From: Hymenopus coronatus
Lineage: Eukaryota > Arthropoda > Insecta > Mantodea > Hymenopodidae
Reading direction: 5' to 3'
DNA length: 64,000 nucleotides
Assembly (NCBI GenBank): GCA_030762935.1
Contig: CM060900.1
Location: 287,541,784-287,605,783, forward strand
Below are positions 34,200 through 45,510 of this stretch, piece by piece (position 1 is the first letter of the stretch; each line of letters begins with the position of its first letter). The translations under genes were made by a program, and so were the position numbers. The notes under the pieces are model-generated. The model was not told where the DNA came from and made no database searches. It was given only the letters and a program-made list of their open reading frames with translations.

Positions 34200-34970
34200 G
34201 TAATATCATCATAACTGTGCACCTCTAGCTAAACTGCATGTCGGTAAAATGTTTGTTTATTTTTTTTTTCCTTTATGAGTTTTACATATGTTGGACATAG
34301 TAGTGCACTGTAAGCAGAATAACATGTGTTGGTGTTTGTTTCATACCAGGTTTGTTTTCTTGTGTGTTTAGTGTTTTCTTATGGTTTTTGCTTGCTGACA
34401 TCACAGAATGGCATAAAGTAAGAATAAGTCATTAACAGGGGAGGAACTTGAGGTAGTACTGCTGGAAAGCAATAGATATTGTGACATTTCATTTAGTGAA
34501 TGACAGCAATACAACTTGAAATTCAAAATGAATTTTTTAATGCACAAGTACTCAAGCGACATACTTAAAAGTGCATGGAAATGTGAAACAATATATTAAG
34601 AGTTAATACAAAAAAATTCAAATCAACAGTTCAAAATTGCAAGTACAAGGGTGAGTCAATAAATAAATCGTAAAACCGAACAGAGGCAATAATAACACTG
34701 GTCTATATGTGGAATTTTTTTTTTCTGCTGACTTAAATATTTTAAGTTATCTTATATAATTTGAGGTCACTGATACCAAATATCTAGTTAGAACCTTTCT
34801 ATCATGTCAAAATTTTTCACAAATTAGAGTTACAATAACAACAAAATATCCTTACTTTCTGAAATTCAAACAACATGCTAAGAGCCTTAGTCAGCTACAA
34901 AGTGATTCTTGTACCAACAGAAACAAAAAACACACAAAACAAAAATGAAAAACAATTAATATAGTGCAGA
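34200..34970. other. Intronic sequence with a possible solo mariner end
   Basis: AT-rich. AAGGGTGAGTCAATAAATAA at about 34648 looks like a mariner-type terminal repeat, but no partner end or transposase adjoins it. Nothing else is seen. Confidence 0.3.
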
Positions 34971-34979
34971 GGCTGTCCA

Positions 34980-36540
34980 GAATTTCTCTAATTGCTAAGG
35001 AACTTTTGCTTCTTTGGTTTTCTGAAGTAGCTGGAAACAGGCATTTCACGCTACAAGCACCAACAGTAGTCAGCAATCATATGAACGTTCCATCTGCCTT
35101 GATATCTGTGTTCCATAGTCTTAACATCTCGGTGGAATCGCTCTCTGTGCTCTTCACTTAGATCACCAAGTTTTGAGGGAAATGTGTTCGTTCATGTGGC
35201 TATGCAGAAAATGCAGCTTTGCACTCACATTTGCTCCCAACCTTGTGGTATGCAGTCAGCAAACCAAGCGTACAGTGTTCATGGCTCTTAAGACTTCATC
35301 TTTCGCTAGAAATCTTATTTGCGGTCCATCAAAAATACCAGCTTTCAGCTTCTCATGTGTCATTGCAGGGAATTTAGTGCAGATATAGTTGAAGCAAGTA
35401 TCAGCTTTATCCAGGCCCTTTATATACTGATTCATTAGACCTAACATTATGTGCAGTGGGGGTAATAAAATGTTCTTGGGATCAAGAAGGGGCTCATGTT
35501 TGATGTTCTTATCGTCAACTTGAAACACCTCTCTGGTAGGTCAATGTTTTCTTTCCCAGTTTTCTTTCTTGGACGACTGTCCCACAGACACAGGTAGTAT
35601 GGGTATTTTGTATACCCTATTTGTTGACCCAACAAAATTGACATTAACTTCAGATCGCCATACACAAGCCACAGATATCAGTGTAATTTATCTTATGGAG
35701 AAGTAAAACTATAGTTTCGTAGGATTCTTTCAATGTTATGAAGTGACTAATAGAAATGGATGCTAATTTATTGCCATTGTTCAGCAGTACGCATTTCAGA
35801 CTTCTTTTTGAGCTGTCAATGGACAGCCTCCATTCCTTTGAAACATATTTACATCTCATAGCTTCAATTAATCCCTTTACGTCGATGCAGTATACAAGCT
35901 GCTTAGACATATGAATACTTTAATAAGTCCTTTTCTCAGTTTTGATACATGAAGGTGGCTCCTGTGCCTAACATATTCTTCTCCTTTAATCGGAAACCAA
36001 GTAATTCTCACACAATATCATTTAATTGAGCTTGAGTGAAAGGTCTGCACATCTGCAGTTCCTCAGCAGGCAACACATTAAAATCAGCACTGCTGTCTTG
36101 TGTTGATGGGATACAAGTTTCCTCATCACTGGAAAATACACATGTGGTGAAAGTAGGGATCAGAACATCATCACTATGTGGTTCAGGTCTTATTACTGAC
36201 CGCAGGTTAGGATACTCAACTGTATGTTTAAGCTTTGTGGTAAAGCCTGATACATCAACCTTATAACAGCAGCATTCTTCCAAATGATCTTGCTACTCTT
36301 GCCATGCCATTGGAACTCCAAAACTAAAGGGATATCCTCTCTCACTTGGTCCAATGTACAAGGTTTTCAACACATGTCCTACACACTTTATGTGGCACAA
36401 ACATTTTGTCCTGGTCACCAATGTGCATAACAAAATATGAATGATAAGCTTTTTAAACAAATTCTAATATATTTGTCCTTTGTTTTGGCAGTGTATAACT
36501 ACCACAGATAAAACAGAATTTACCTGGGTCTGGTTTTTCA
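34980..36540 (-). pseudogene. Pseudogene of an arthropod multi-copy protein family (LLPPLHI...RYQGRW type)
   Basis: Minus-strand pieces in order: Cys-rich start near 36520-36400 (CSICGS-like, then H and C pairs), YPFSFGVPMAW (36330), DVSGFTTKLKHTVEYPNLRS and PEPHSDDV (36255-36170), WRLSIDSSKRSLKCVLLNNG (35840), YGDLKLMSILLGQQIGYTKY and CLWDSR (35665-35590), ILLPPLHIMLGLMNQYIKGL and KLKAGIFDGPQIRFL (35470-35310), then ERFHRDVKTMEHRYQGRWN and ADYCW (35155-35050). I recognise this order from uncharacterised proteins repeated many times in arthropod genomes, probably transposon-encoded, but no function is known to me. Stops and shifts throughout show that this copy is dead. No terminal repeats found. 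Confidence 0.6.
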
Positions 36541-36689
36541 CTTTTGATCAATGACTGACATTTTTCATAGGAATCTAAAAATAAAAAATATGAAAATTAT
36601 ATTTATGGAAGAACCTGATGTGATGGTGCAAAATGGTTATGATTTTTGAATTTTCCTCCCATAAATTAACCAAGATCACTTCTTACTTT

Positions 36690-37010
36690 CCACACAGCAA
36701 AATTGATGTATACCAATTTAATCAAAAAAAGTATATAATATTTATTTTACTTTTTGACATAATCACCCTGTACATTCAGACACTTATCCCATCTCTTTAC
36801 AAGTCCTTGAAAGCCAGCAGCAAAATAGTCTTTTGGTAGCTGTTGCAGGCAGTGAGTAACCTCTCGGATTACAGCATCATCATTAGGGGCCCGAACAGAT
36901 GGAAATCACCGTGGGCTAAGATGGGACTGTATGGTGGATGTTCCAACTGTTCCCTACAAAATGTTCATAACAGCTCCATCGTTAATCTTGCTGAGTGAGG
37001 GCGGGTACTG
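36690..37010 (-). pseudogene. Mariner transposase C-terminal fragment (element C)
   Basis: On the minus strand, after weak remnants near 37000-36880, it reads DAVIREVTHCLQQLPKDYFA and KRWDKCLNVQGDYVKK followed by a stop at about 36752: the C-terminal end of a mariner transposase. The catalytic centre is not preserved. It is a different lineage from elements A and B. Confidence 0.7.
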
Positions 37011-37039
37011 TATGCATTTATTGAATAATAAAACTATTT

Positions 37040-37850
37040 TCTGGGCTTGTAGGCCGTTGTCCATTAGGTCTTGATGTTCCCGACATTATGCCAAGGGCTG
37101 CACTTGGCATTTTCTTCATAGTTGATCCGGTGGCTGATCAGAGCTCGAATGAAGTTTTGGGGTGGAGAGTATGCTTTTATATATGGCCGGTGGGTGGAGC
37201 CTGTTAACCTCTGTGCTGTGATTGGTCCGCATGCATTGTTGAGTTGTCTTGCGTTCTGCTTTTTATCTCTGCAATTTTGTTTGCTTACCAACACTGATAT
37301 CCAGGGCTTCTTTAGGCGCATAGCTTCTTCCTTGCGACTGAAGTTATTATTATGTTTGTATATTTCTATTGCCTCCCTATGTAAATTGCCATGACAGCTA
37401 AGACACAATTTCAGTGTCTTTATAACTGATGTCATGTCCAAATAATAAAGCGTGTTCTGCTACTGCAGATTTTTCCATTTGTCCTAATCTACTGTCGTTC
37501 ATGTTCCTTTAATCATGTTTTCACATTGCGCATGGCAGTGCCGATGTAAACCTGGCCACAGCTACAAGGAATTTTGTAAACACCAGCAGATGAGTGACGA
37601 TCATGTTTGTCTTTAGCCAATCTCAGCAAGTGTTTCATTTCTAATGTGTGGATCTAGAGGATATCAATGTTGAAGGATCCTAGAAGTTTGCCTATGCATT
37701 CCGTTACGCCCTTGATATACGGCAGGAAGGCCTCTATGTCTCATCAGTTTTCTGGTTTTTTTAGCTGGTATCCCAGGCATGGGAATACTTCAATGTCGGG
37801 AACTTCAAGACCCAATGAACCACAGCCTACAAGCCTGAATAATAGTTTCA
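37040..37850 (-). pseudogene. Penelope-like element fragment with inverted terminal copies
   Basis: On the minus strand: PPHIRNETLAEIG-like linker (37640), then GVYKIPCSCGQVYIGTAMR and K-x-x-L-K-E-H (37590-37500), the GIY-YIG nuclease of a Penelope-like element. It is followed by a 125-codon open segment (37441-37064) that contains HREAIEIYKHNNNFSRKEEA. Sequences near 37041-37095 (GGGCTTGTAGGCCG, TTCCCGACATTATGCC) recur in inverted orientation near 37795-37850. The fragment is thus bracketed by inverted copies of one terminal sequence. It is a different Penelope family from the one at 31.3-33.6 kb. Confidence 0.65.
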
Positions 37851-39239
37851 TCATTCAAGATGCCGGCCGTGAAAGCCTGTTTGTACATATGTATTTATTC
37901 TCTGCTACTGGGTATTGCCCGGTGGCAGAGTTAAGTGTACAAAATTCACTTACAGTAATAATCTTACAGTTAATAATAGTAATACAACATAATATATATA
38001 TATATACAGCATGTTTATAAACAGTTACTACGAAACCTCAACATTAATAGCTATAAAACAGCTTTTTAGATCCTTAATTTCTTCACAATATATACTTTAA
38101 TGGAAAGGCTGCTACAGGCAATTCATTCCTTTCTTCAATGGTCCTATTAACAAAAGAACATTTTCTTATGTTGGTTCTGTACCTTCTACCCTTAAATTTA
38201 TAAAAATGATCGCATCGTCTGTAGTATTCTGGATTTTCTAAGCCCTTTCTAAAGTCCCTCCATGTATTTAAACCAGTAAAAACTTTAAATAGTGTGACTA
38301 ACATATGTATTTTAGTGGTTCATATTTATTTTCTTTCTCTTTCGTAACCCCAAAACCTTTCCTCTTTTATGAATTTTACTACCCTTCTCTGTATCTTTTC
38401 CAGTGAATCAGTTTGATTAACCCTGTATGGGTCCAAGCATGCTACTCCATATTCCATAACAGGCCACAAGAAGGACCTGTAGGATATTTCCCTGGCCTTT
38501 ACGTTCCTCTTTTTCAGTATTCTCATTTCAAAGTGTAATGTCCTCCACCTAGATGAATTTAACTGAACCTCCCATTTAGCATTACTTGACAAGCACACTA
38601 GGGTCATTCCATGTCAAATCAACACGCCTATTGTACCTCACCAGTTCAGATTTTGATGAAATTTTATACACTCAAAGTAGGTATTCAAACTAAGAAAAAT
38701 ACGAAATTTCAAATTTTTATCTTAAATGGTTTCCAAAATACAGCCATGTAAAGTTTCCAAAAATCGCTCAAAAATGCATGATGGCCAACTATTTAAACGA
38801 TCATAGATCCTCTACTAATTAAGCTAGAATCATGAGGTGTCATTTTGTAGCATTTTAAAAGCCCTTCAATATGATATATGACAACCTATAGGTTGTGAAG
38901 AAATGTTTTTTTACAATTCAAAAATAAAAATTTAAATCCAAATGTTGAAAACACGCTTCTGAAAATTTTTCAAAAAAATTTAGGAAATAGGCTATGCTAT
39001 TGTTAAATGATATACAAAGTTTGATAGTGGAGCTATGATGGGTTCATTATAAAATAAAGATGGTTGTAACAAATTTTTATATTGGAAAAAAACTACATCC
39101 CTCAACAAAGTTAATGATTATACATTTTATAAATTGTTCAAAACAAATCCCAGTCATTAATTACATATAGGTTGCATAATATTGAAATGATTTACATCAA
39201 AGTTTAAAACAGCTATAAAGTGCAAATATTTTAGAACCT

Positions 39240-40120
39240 TTTTATTTTTTACTTTCTCCATACGCACTATGTACATAGTGTATAGAGGAAGTATTGCACT
39301 CCACCAAAAATTTGATACCAAGATTTCACCGGAAATGTATGTTTTAGGGTCCCCAATATCCAAAAAAAGCATTTTCACAAAAAGGTCCGTGTGTGTGTGT
39401 CCGTGTGTCTGTGAACATGATAACTCAAAAACGAAAAGTCGGTAAAATACCAAACTTGGTATTTAAGTTTAGTATCTTCCAGGGATGCGACACGAAGATT
39501 TTGAGAAAAATACCCCCACCCCCAACTACCCTTTACATGGAACTTTTTTCGAAAATTTTGATTTTCTCAAAAATGGCTCTAACGATTTTGATTAAAATTT
39601 CGGATATTAAACATATTTACCTGACAAATGAAATGTATATCTTGAATTTTCTGGGAATAGCCTCTGAAGAGTAGTTTATTCTGGATGAACTTTACTAAAT
39701 TTTGAATAACTGCTAAACCGTAAGAGATGGACAAAAACTTACTACACAAAAAATGTAGAGCACATCAAAACACACAATTTATGTTATATACATTTTTTTT
39801 GTGGAGTTCATCGTTTTTGTGACATTCCTTATTTTTTGTTTCTGCTATGAAAAACGTATACTCTTCTCATACTGGAACTTGTCAACTCCTATCCATATAA
39901 ACAAAGGAACTTCATTGACATAGCAACCAGCTTTTGACTATCACTTTAACCTAGGTTGTCCCTTATTTCGCTTCTGCTTACAAGGATGCGAGTAATAAGA
40001 CTATTTCTGCTAATTTTTTCTGATTAGCATAAAGTAAATAGAAGTATAAGCTTTTTAAGAATTACTTGTTGCAGGGATATGGAGAAAGTCATGTGAATGG
40101 TACACATCAGATTTTTTAGT
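39240..40120 (+). repeat. Dispersed repeat X, copy 3
   Basis: Collinear with 3655-4540: head around CTATGTACATAGTGTATAGA, GATACCAAGATTTCACCGG, a GT-rich run, GATTTTCTCAAAAATGGCTC, and AAAGTCATGTGAATGGTACA near the distal end. It lies inside the long-TIR transposon; whether it is part of that element or a later insertion is unclear. Confidence 0.65.
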
Positions 40121-40199
40121 AAAAGTGACTGTGAACAGAACTGATAAAACTTTGTTAGCAATTACGACTGACATCTGAAACAGATATTGGTTAAAATAG

Positions 40200-42130
40200 A
40201 CAAGAAAGTACTTATGCTTTGTTCAAAAACTTCACTGGAAGCACTTCAACAGTTTTTCGTTACTTCGCCAGTTTCATCTTCGGATAGAACATAAATTCTT
40301 CCTTTTGGAGTTGTTCGGCTTGCAACACATAGAACATTGGTAAAAGGTATCCACAACACATCAGGCCTTCTTGATAGCTAAATAATGGTGAAGGCCCTTT
40401 AGAATGAAGGAACGTAATTCTTACTTCATCTTCTTCATTTTTTTCAAGTACATAAGCAAGCCACCAATTTGAGCCATAAACAACTGTCATATAACCATTG
40501 CAATCTGTTAATTTCAGTTGGTCTATTGACCTTGAAAAACATACTTGAAAAAAGTTTGTTGCATCTGAAAAGAACTTGACTAACAGTTAATTTAGGCTTG
40601 AGGCTAGTAGTATGAAGGCATGATACTATTGGGTTCCTTTAATTATGAGTGAAGATGATCTTTCAGAAATATCTCCGACAACACATGTACCATCCGAGTA
40701 GTAAAATCAAAACTTATTCCTGTTATATTTTTCACAGACCACTTGTACAACTCACATGGGATTAAGATTTGGTTTTCTAATGATCGTTGCAGCTAATCTC
40801 TTTACTGTATTGACTTTTTCTTGTTAAAAAAACGGTGAACTGAACTGTAGCCTGACCACAAGCCCAGTGATAGCTTTGGGCTTCATCTTGTACAATCATG
40901 TTGTAGTTTTCTGCAAAGTCAAGTGTTATAGCATATTCAGATTCAGTCAGTTTTTCATTTATCTGATTGATGTATATGGTTTGTTGATTTGCAATAAAAT
41001 CATGGCAGATTAAGACTGTTAACTTATTGCAAATCAGATCAATAAAGTCTGTTGATGGTTTTTGTAATGTTTCCTAAGTATATCGATCAACTGATATCCT
41101 CTACCTAAATATAGTTTTTTCAATGAGCTTTTCGTGAAATGATCTTTCTAAAGTTATTTTAATTTCTGTATCTCCTGGAGATAATTTACATTCACTCACT
41201 AAACAGCCAATTGACAGAGGATTACATAGCATTTTTGCCATGAAATGTATGTAAACTTTTAACTCATTGTTTGTAATTGTTCCCAACTTTGCATTTTCTA
41301 TCATTAATTTCACATTTTGATGTATTGTACAAACACACACTGCATGGGTTCCAGTTGAACCTGCCAAAACGCAGTGTTAGGCTGAAGCTCAGCAAATTTA
41401 AAAAAAAACCTATTTGCATACACTGAAAAATATGCATAAATGAAGCTTTTTGGCGTTTTGGTTTTATTTCCACTTTTATCAACTACAGTAACACAGTCCT
41501 TCATTCCAGGCATGGCTCTGCTAACCTCATAATTTTCACAAAAGTCTGGACTCTTTGAACAACTTCTTTTGGTGAACTTTTACTCAGTTTTGGATTGGGA
41601 CTTTCCAAAATTCCCTTTTCTTCAAGTACCTTCTTGACTGGTGGACCATATAATTAGGTACATTAAACTCACGCATGACTTTTCTGATGCCCCAAGTTAA
41701 TGGAATGCAAGTTAAAATCAACATTTTGTTCCTACTTTCAGAATTGGAAAATTGTGTCTTAAGATTTGGAAGAACAGAATCAATTAAATTTTTCTGATCA
41801 TCTTTGAATCTGAATCTTGTACCATTGATACAAAGAGTTTTCTTTTCATGGCTGAGTCTATTTTTTTGATTTGATTTCTCTATAATCAATAGGTGACTCG
41901 CCTAGGTCTTGTGGAGATGTGTTTAATGTCTCAACCATGTGTGTTTCTGCTTGGAAACTGGGATCTTCATCAGAGTCTGGTGCTTTTTCTTCATTTTGAC
42001 ATGTATTGGAAGAAGCATTTCCATGATTTAAAGCTGATATTTATTTCCTACAGCTGTCACAAATCTCTGCATTTTTTGAAATTCAGGAAACAATTTGCAA
42101 ATCCAGTCTGTGATATTTCTTAAGTTCTTT
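40200..42130 (-). pseudogene. Decayed putative transposase of the long-TIR element (arthropod multi-copy family)
   Basis: Minus-strand order: acidic start (EEKAPDSDEDPSF, 41950), a 101-codon open segment 41889-41584 (FRFKDDQKNLIDSV, TWGIRKVMREFNVPNYMVHQ), then GSTGTHAVCVCTIHQNVKLM (41360) with a Cys/His pattern, LVSECKLSPGD, a frame-shifted LDFAENYNMIVQDEAQSYHW (40930-40870), a YSDG at about 40700, and a C-terminal segment 40490-40260 (GSNWWLAYVLEKNEEDEVRI, FLHSKGPSPLFSY). This order matches uncharacterised proteins repeated in many arthropod genomes. The conserved Asp-containing blocks (DFAENY, SDG) could belong to an RNase-H-like DDE/D core; that is inference. Multiple stops: not functional. 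Confidence 0.55.
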
Positions 42131-43099
42131 TCATCCCTGATTGGTTTTTTTAAGACGATTACAACACTACACATTCACAAATTTGCATTGGTTTGACATC
42201 TTCAGTTTAACTAACACTAAAAAGCTTATTTAAGTATATCACCAATAAAGAATTGAAATAAGTATTTGAACTAATCTAATTAAAATATTCTCAATTATAA
42301 AAAATGACCTGAATCTACAAAACACTTGTATTAACACTAGACACCACTGAACTCAACTGTGGACTGAACAGTATCTGAAACAGTAGTTGGAAGGGAGGAA
42401 GTGAGCCTGTCCCAACTTGCAAAAAAACATGCACAGACATGAACAGTAGGTACAAAAATTAGGGATTGTTCAGTCATGGAAAAAATGATTGAGCGCAGTA
42501 ACCTTTCGAAGTGTCGCTTTGGCCTTACGGAAGCACACAGTTACTCAAGCTGGGTTTACACGTGCACGTGAGCTATGCTACAAAACATGCTTTTATACAG
42601 TGAGATAAGACGTAGTTTACTGCTTTATAACATAAAATAGCAACCAGAGAACAATCAAAATAATTGTTTTTCGCTGGCATGCACAGAAACACTAAAAAAT
42701 AAGCCAAACCTGGATAGTTGAGCTGTCCACTACAGTTCTTTATAAACAGCGAACAGAGTACAGAGCATAGAAATGGCTCATCCTAATGTGCTCCGTTTGA
42801 AACCCAGTGTGCTACCTAGCGTAGGTTCGAGCCCAGTAATCTGCATAATTTTTTTTTTATTATTTTGGTTTTAGTTCATATTAGTACTCTTTACAACCGA
42901 TGTAGATTACATTATGTAAATCATTCACTATGTGAAATGTGAAATCTTTTATTTACTGTTCTCGCAAACTAGAAAACAAAGTAAAACACTGCAACCTGAT
43001 CTCTGGCTGATTTTAAATGCAACAAAAGGCTAATAAAACAAGATAAAACAAATTATAATACTTTGTGTGGTCCCCATTATTTACCATCACTACATGGAA

Positions 43100-44330
43100 T
43101 TCACTAGCGTTTGAAAATAATTAATATCTTCTGCTAGTGAATCCTAAGTGTCTGTCATGGTACAGTAGAGTTGTATAGCATTATTCAGTATGAGACCTCG
43201 AGAAAGCCTCTGCTTTACTTTCGTCCAAACATGTTCAATTGGTTTGAGATCTGCTGAGTTTGTAGGTCACGATATCTGCTCTAAGATATTTGTGTGCTCC
43301 GAAAACCACTTTTGAACTTTGACCGACTTGTGGACCGAATGATTATCCTGTTGGAATTTAATAATACCGTCAGGATAACGCTCTTGGGCAGATGGAAGCA
43401 GAACATGTTCTAGAATTTCAGAATAGGTTTCCTTATTCAGCTTTCCACGATCAAGTTCCAGCATACCTGCATTTTCCTGAGATATCCATGCCCAAACAGT
43501 AACGCTCGTTCGACCACTTCTTGCAGCTATTGCAACATTTATCAAGGAAATCCTGCAGGAGAAACATGAGCATGGCAAAACAATGATGTAAAATCAAAAT
43601 AGAGATAACTCAAACTGAAGTAATTAAACAGGAAAAATGAACACCATGGTGTCATCGTCTCTTGAAGTAATGCCTCCAGCAGTTCCAAGAGACATAATAT
43701 AACGGGAAGTAAGGATTTTTAGTTGGTAAAAATTCAACTCCCACACAGAGTGGTGTCTTTGAACGATTTTCCCCTAGTATAACAGGAAAAAAAAGAAAAA
43801 ACACTCCTTGCACAAGTGATCAAATAATGCATGTCATATTGACCACCACTAGACCTGTTAACACAGTCGAATAGGCATCTGCAGTACAGAGCGGAGCCTC
43901 ACCGGGGAAACTACTTTGCTCCAATCAAAGTTCTCGAACTGTAAGTAAATGCTAACCTGTCAATTTTGTGAGCTTCAGTTAGCACTTCCTTTACATACGC
44001 TGAATTCCGGCATCTTTACAGCAGTTACTAAGTATCTGTGCACTACCCGGGAATAAAGATAAAACCTTGTATTCAGCTACCGTCAGTAACGGATCTCTTT
44101 CGACCTCTGCCATTAAAGACCTGTCTTCATTCTCGGTAGATACATGCGAGAGATCAGTGCTCTTCCTTGCAGCAACCTGTCCCTCTTCACGATATAACTT
44201 TGCCCTCCTCCTCGCAGTGGAATGTAGAACATCACAAATACTAGCCGCTCTGGTGGCCATATAACCCAGTAAAACCAGGGTGAGTACAGTAGAACATTTA
44301 TCAACGGCCACCGCCATTGCTAAAGTATGA
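43100..44330 (-). pseudogene. Tc1-like transposase relic
   Basis: Minus strand. 44317-43991 (108 codons) covers a Lys/Arg-rich N-terminal region and AGIQRM; just downstream in frame fragments is YVKEVLTEAHKIDRLAF. 43578-43267 (103 codons) gives SGRTSVTVWAWISQENAGML, LNKETYSEILEHVLLPSA and IIKFQQDNHSVHKS, which contains the second catalytic Asp block (QQDN). About 43260-43200 reads SADLKPIEHVWTKVKQRL, with D-L-x-P-I-E at the third catalytic position. The stretch between 43900 and 43580 is degraded. The order and motifs fit the Tc1/mariner superfamily with a D-E third residue. It lies inside the long-TIR transposon. The 20-mer AAGTGTCTGTCATGGTACAG occurs near both 43146 and 44388. Confidence 0.7.
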
Positions 44331-44339
44331 ATGAGTGCG

Positions 44340-45510
44340 TCGTTGTTGTAGTGATTGAGGACCTCTTTCAGTGACTAATGGAACCAAGTGTCTGTCATGG
44401 TACAGACATTTACCAACACAGAAAGAAACACAATAAAGACAAATGAACCAACCTTAACACCAGTATTTGTAAACTTTGGCTATCATACATAATATATATC
44501 TGCATATTACCTAATACTCAAATTATAACTAATATAGCAGAAACGCTGTATTAGTACAAATTAAGAATGTGAAATAGAAAATATGATAGAAGAAACAACA
44601 TAAATGGGGGAGAAAAAAATTATGCTGTCGTAGAGGTTTGAACTTAGGTTCAGTAATTTTCTAAGTGCTTGCGTTACCTCTGAATATATTTGCTTCAGCT
44701 AAAAGGCATCTGCTGCCACATTCATATAAGCGTTGTAATACCAGTCAGGTTTTTTACGATAATGGGAATCATTTATTGCATGCAGGGTACTTTATAGCCT
44801 CTGAACCCCCTCATTGGTTGATTCAGTTGATTGGGAATTGGTTGCTCCACCTATATGTATAATTACCAATGAGCATAGCATCAGGTAGAAACACTTTTGT
44901 GTTTGTTTACTAATTGGCTAACGAAGAATAGGAAGCATGGCACTTTTTGCGGAATTCTTTATCAGAAGCCAATACAATTGCGGTACACGGTGCAAGACAC
45001 AGCCTATTAATGTGTTCGACAGGCAATAACGTATGTCACAGACAATGTTAAGTAAGTCTAGCTGCTAATTGGAAATAGCGACCAGTGTAAACCTCACTGC
45101 GATACGAAGTGGGACCTTGAAATATTCTGCTCTCAGAGTGCGCTCAATCGTTTTTTCCATGACTGTACATAGTAGCTGGAGTCGAGGGAGGGTTGAGCCT
45201 GTTTGAACTTTTATGTAAAGAATACTGCACAGACATGATGAACAATAAGTGGTAATGTTAGCATATGACATTATTGTCAATGCTATTAATTTTACTGTCT
45301 ATATTATTTATTACTTATGATTTTTAATAAATGGTTTAAGCTACATTGTTTTTCATTCATTTTATGCTTTATAAATGTTCATTCAAGCTATTTTGGCTAT
45401 AAAAATGTTGTGTGTGTAATAATATCAATTTTAAATTTAAATTCTACTTACAACCTTGGCTCGAGTATAGATTTTGTAAAATCCAGTTAAAATCACATTT
45501 CATTGAAATT
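44340..45510. other. Interior of the long-TIR transposon, no gene seen
   Basis: AT-rich sequence between the Tc1 relic and the right inverted repeat. Short frames only. Confidence 0.4.

Noticed and set aside
40200..42130. A normal host gene on the minus strand
   Set aside because: Many stops and frameshifts, and it lies inside an element with long inverted repeats.
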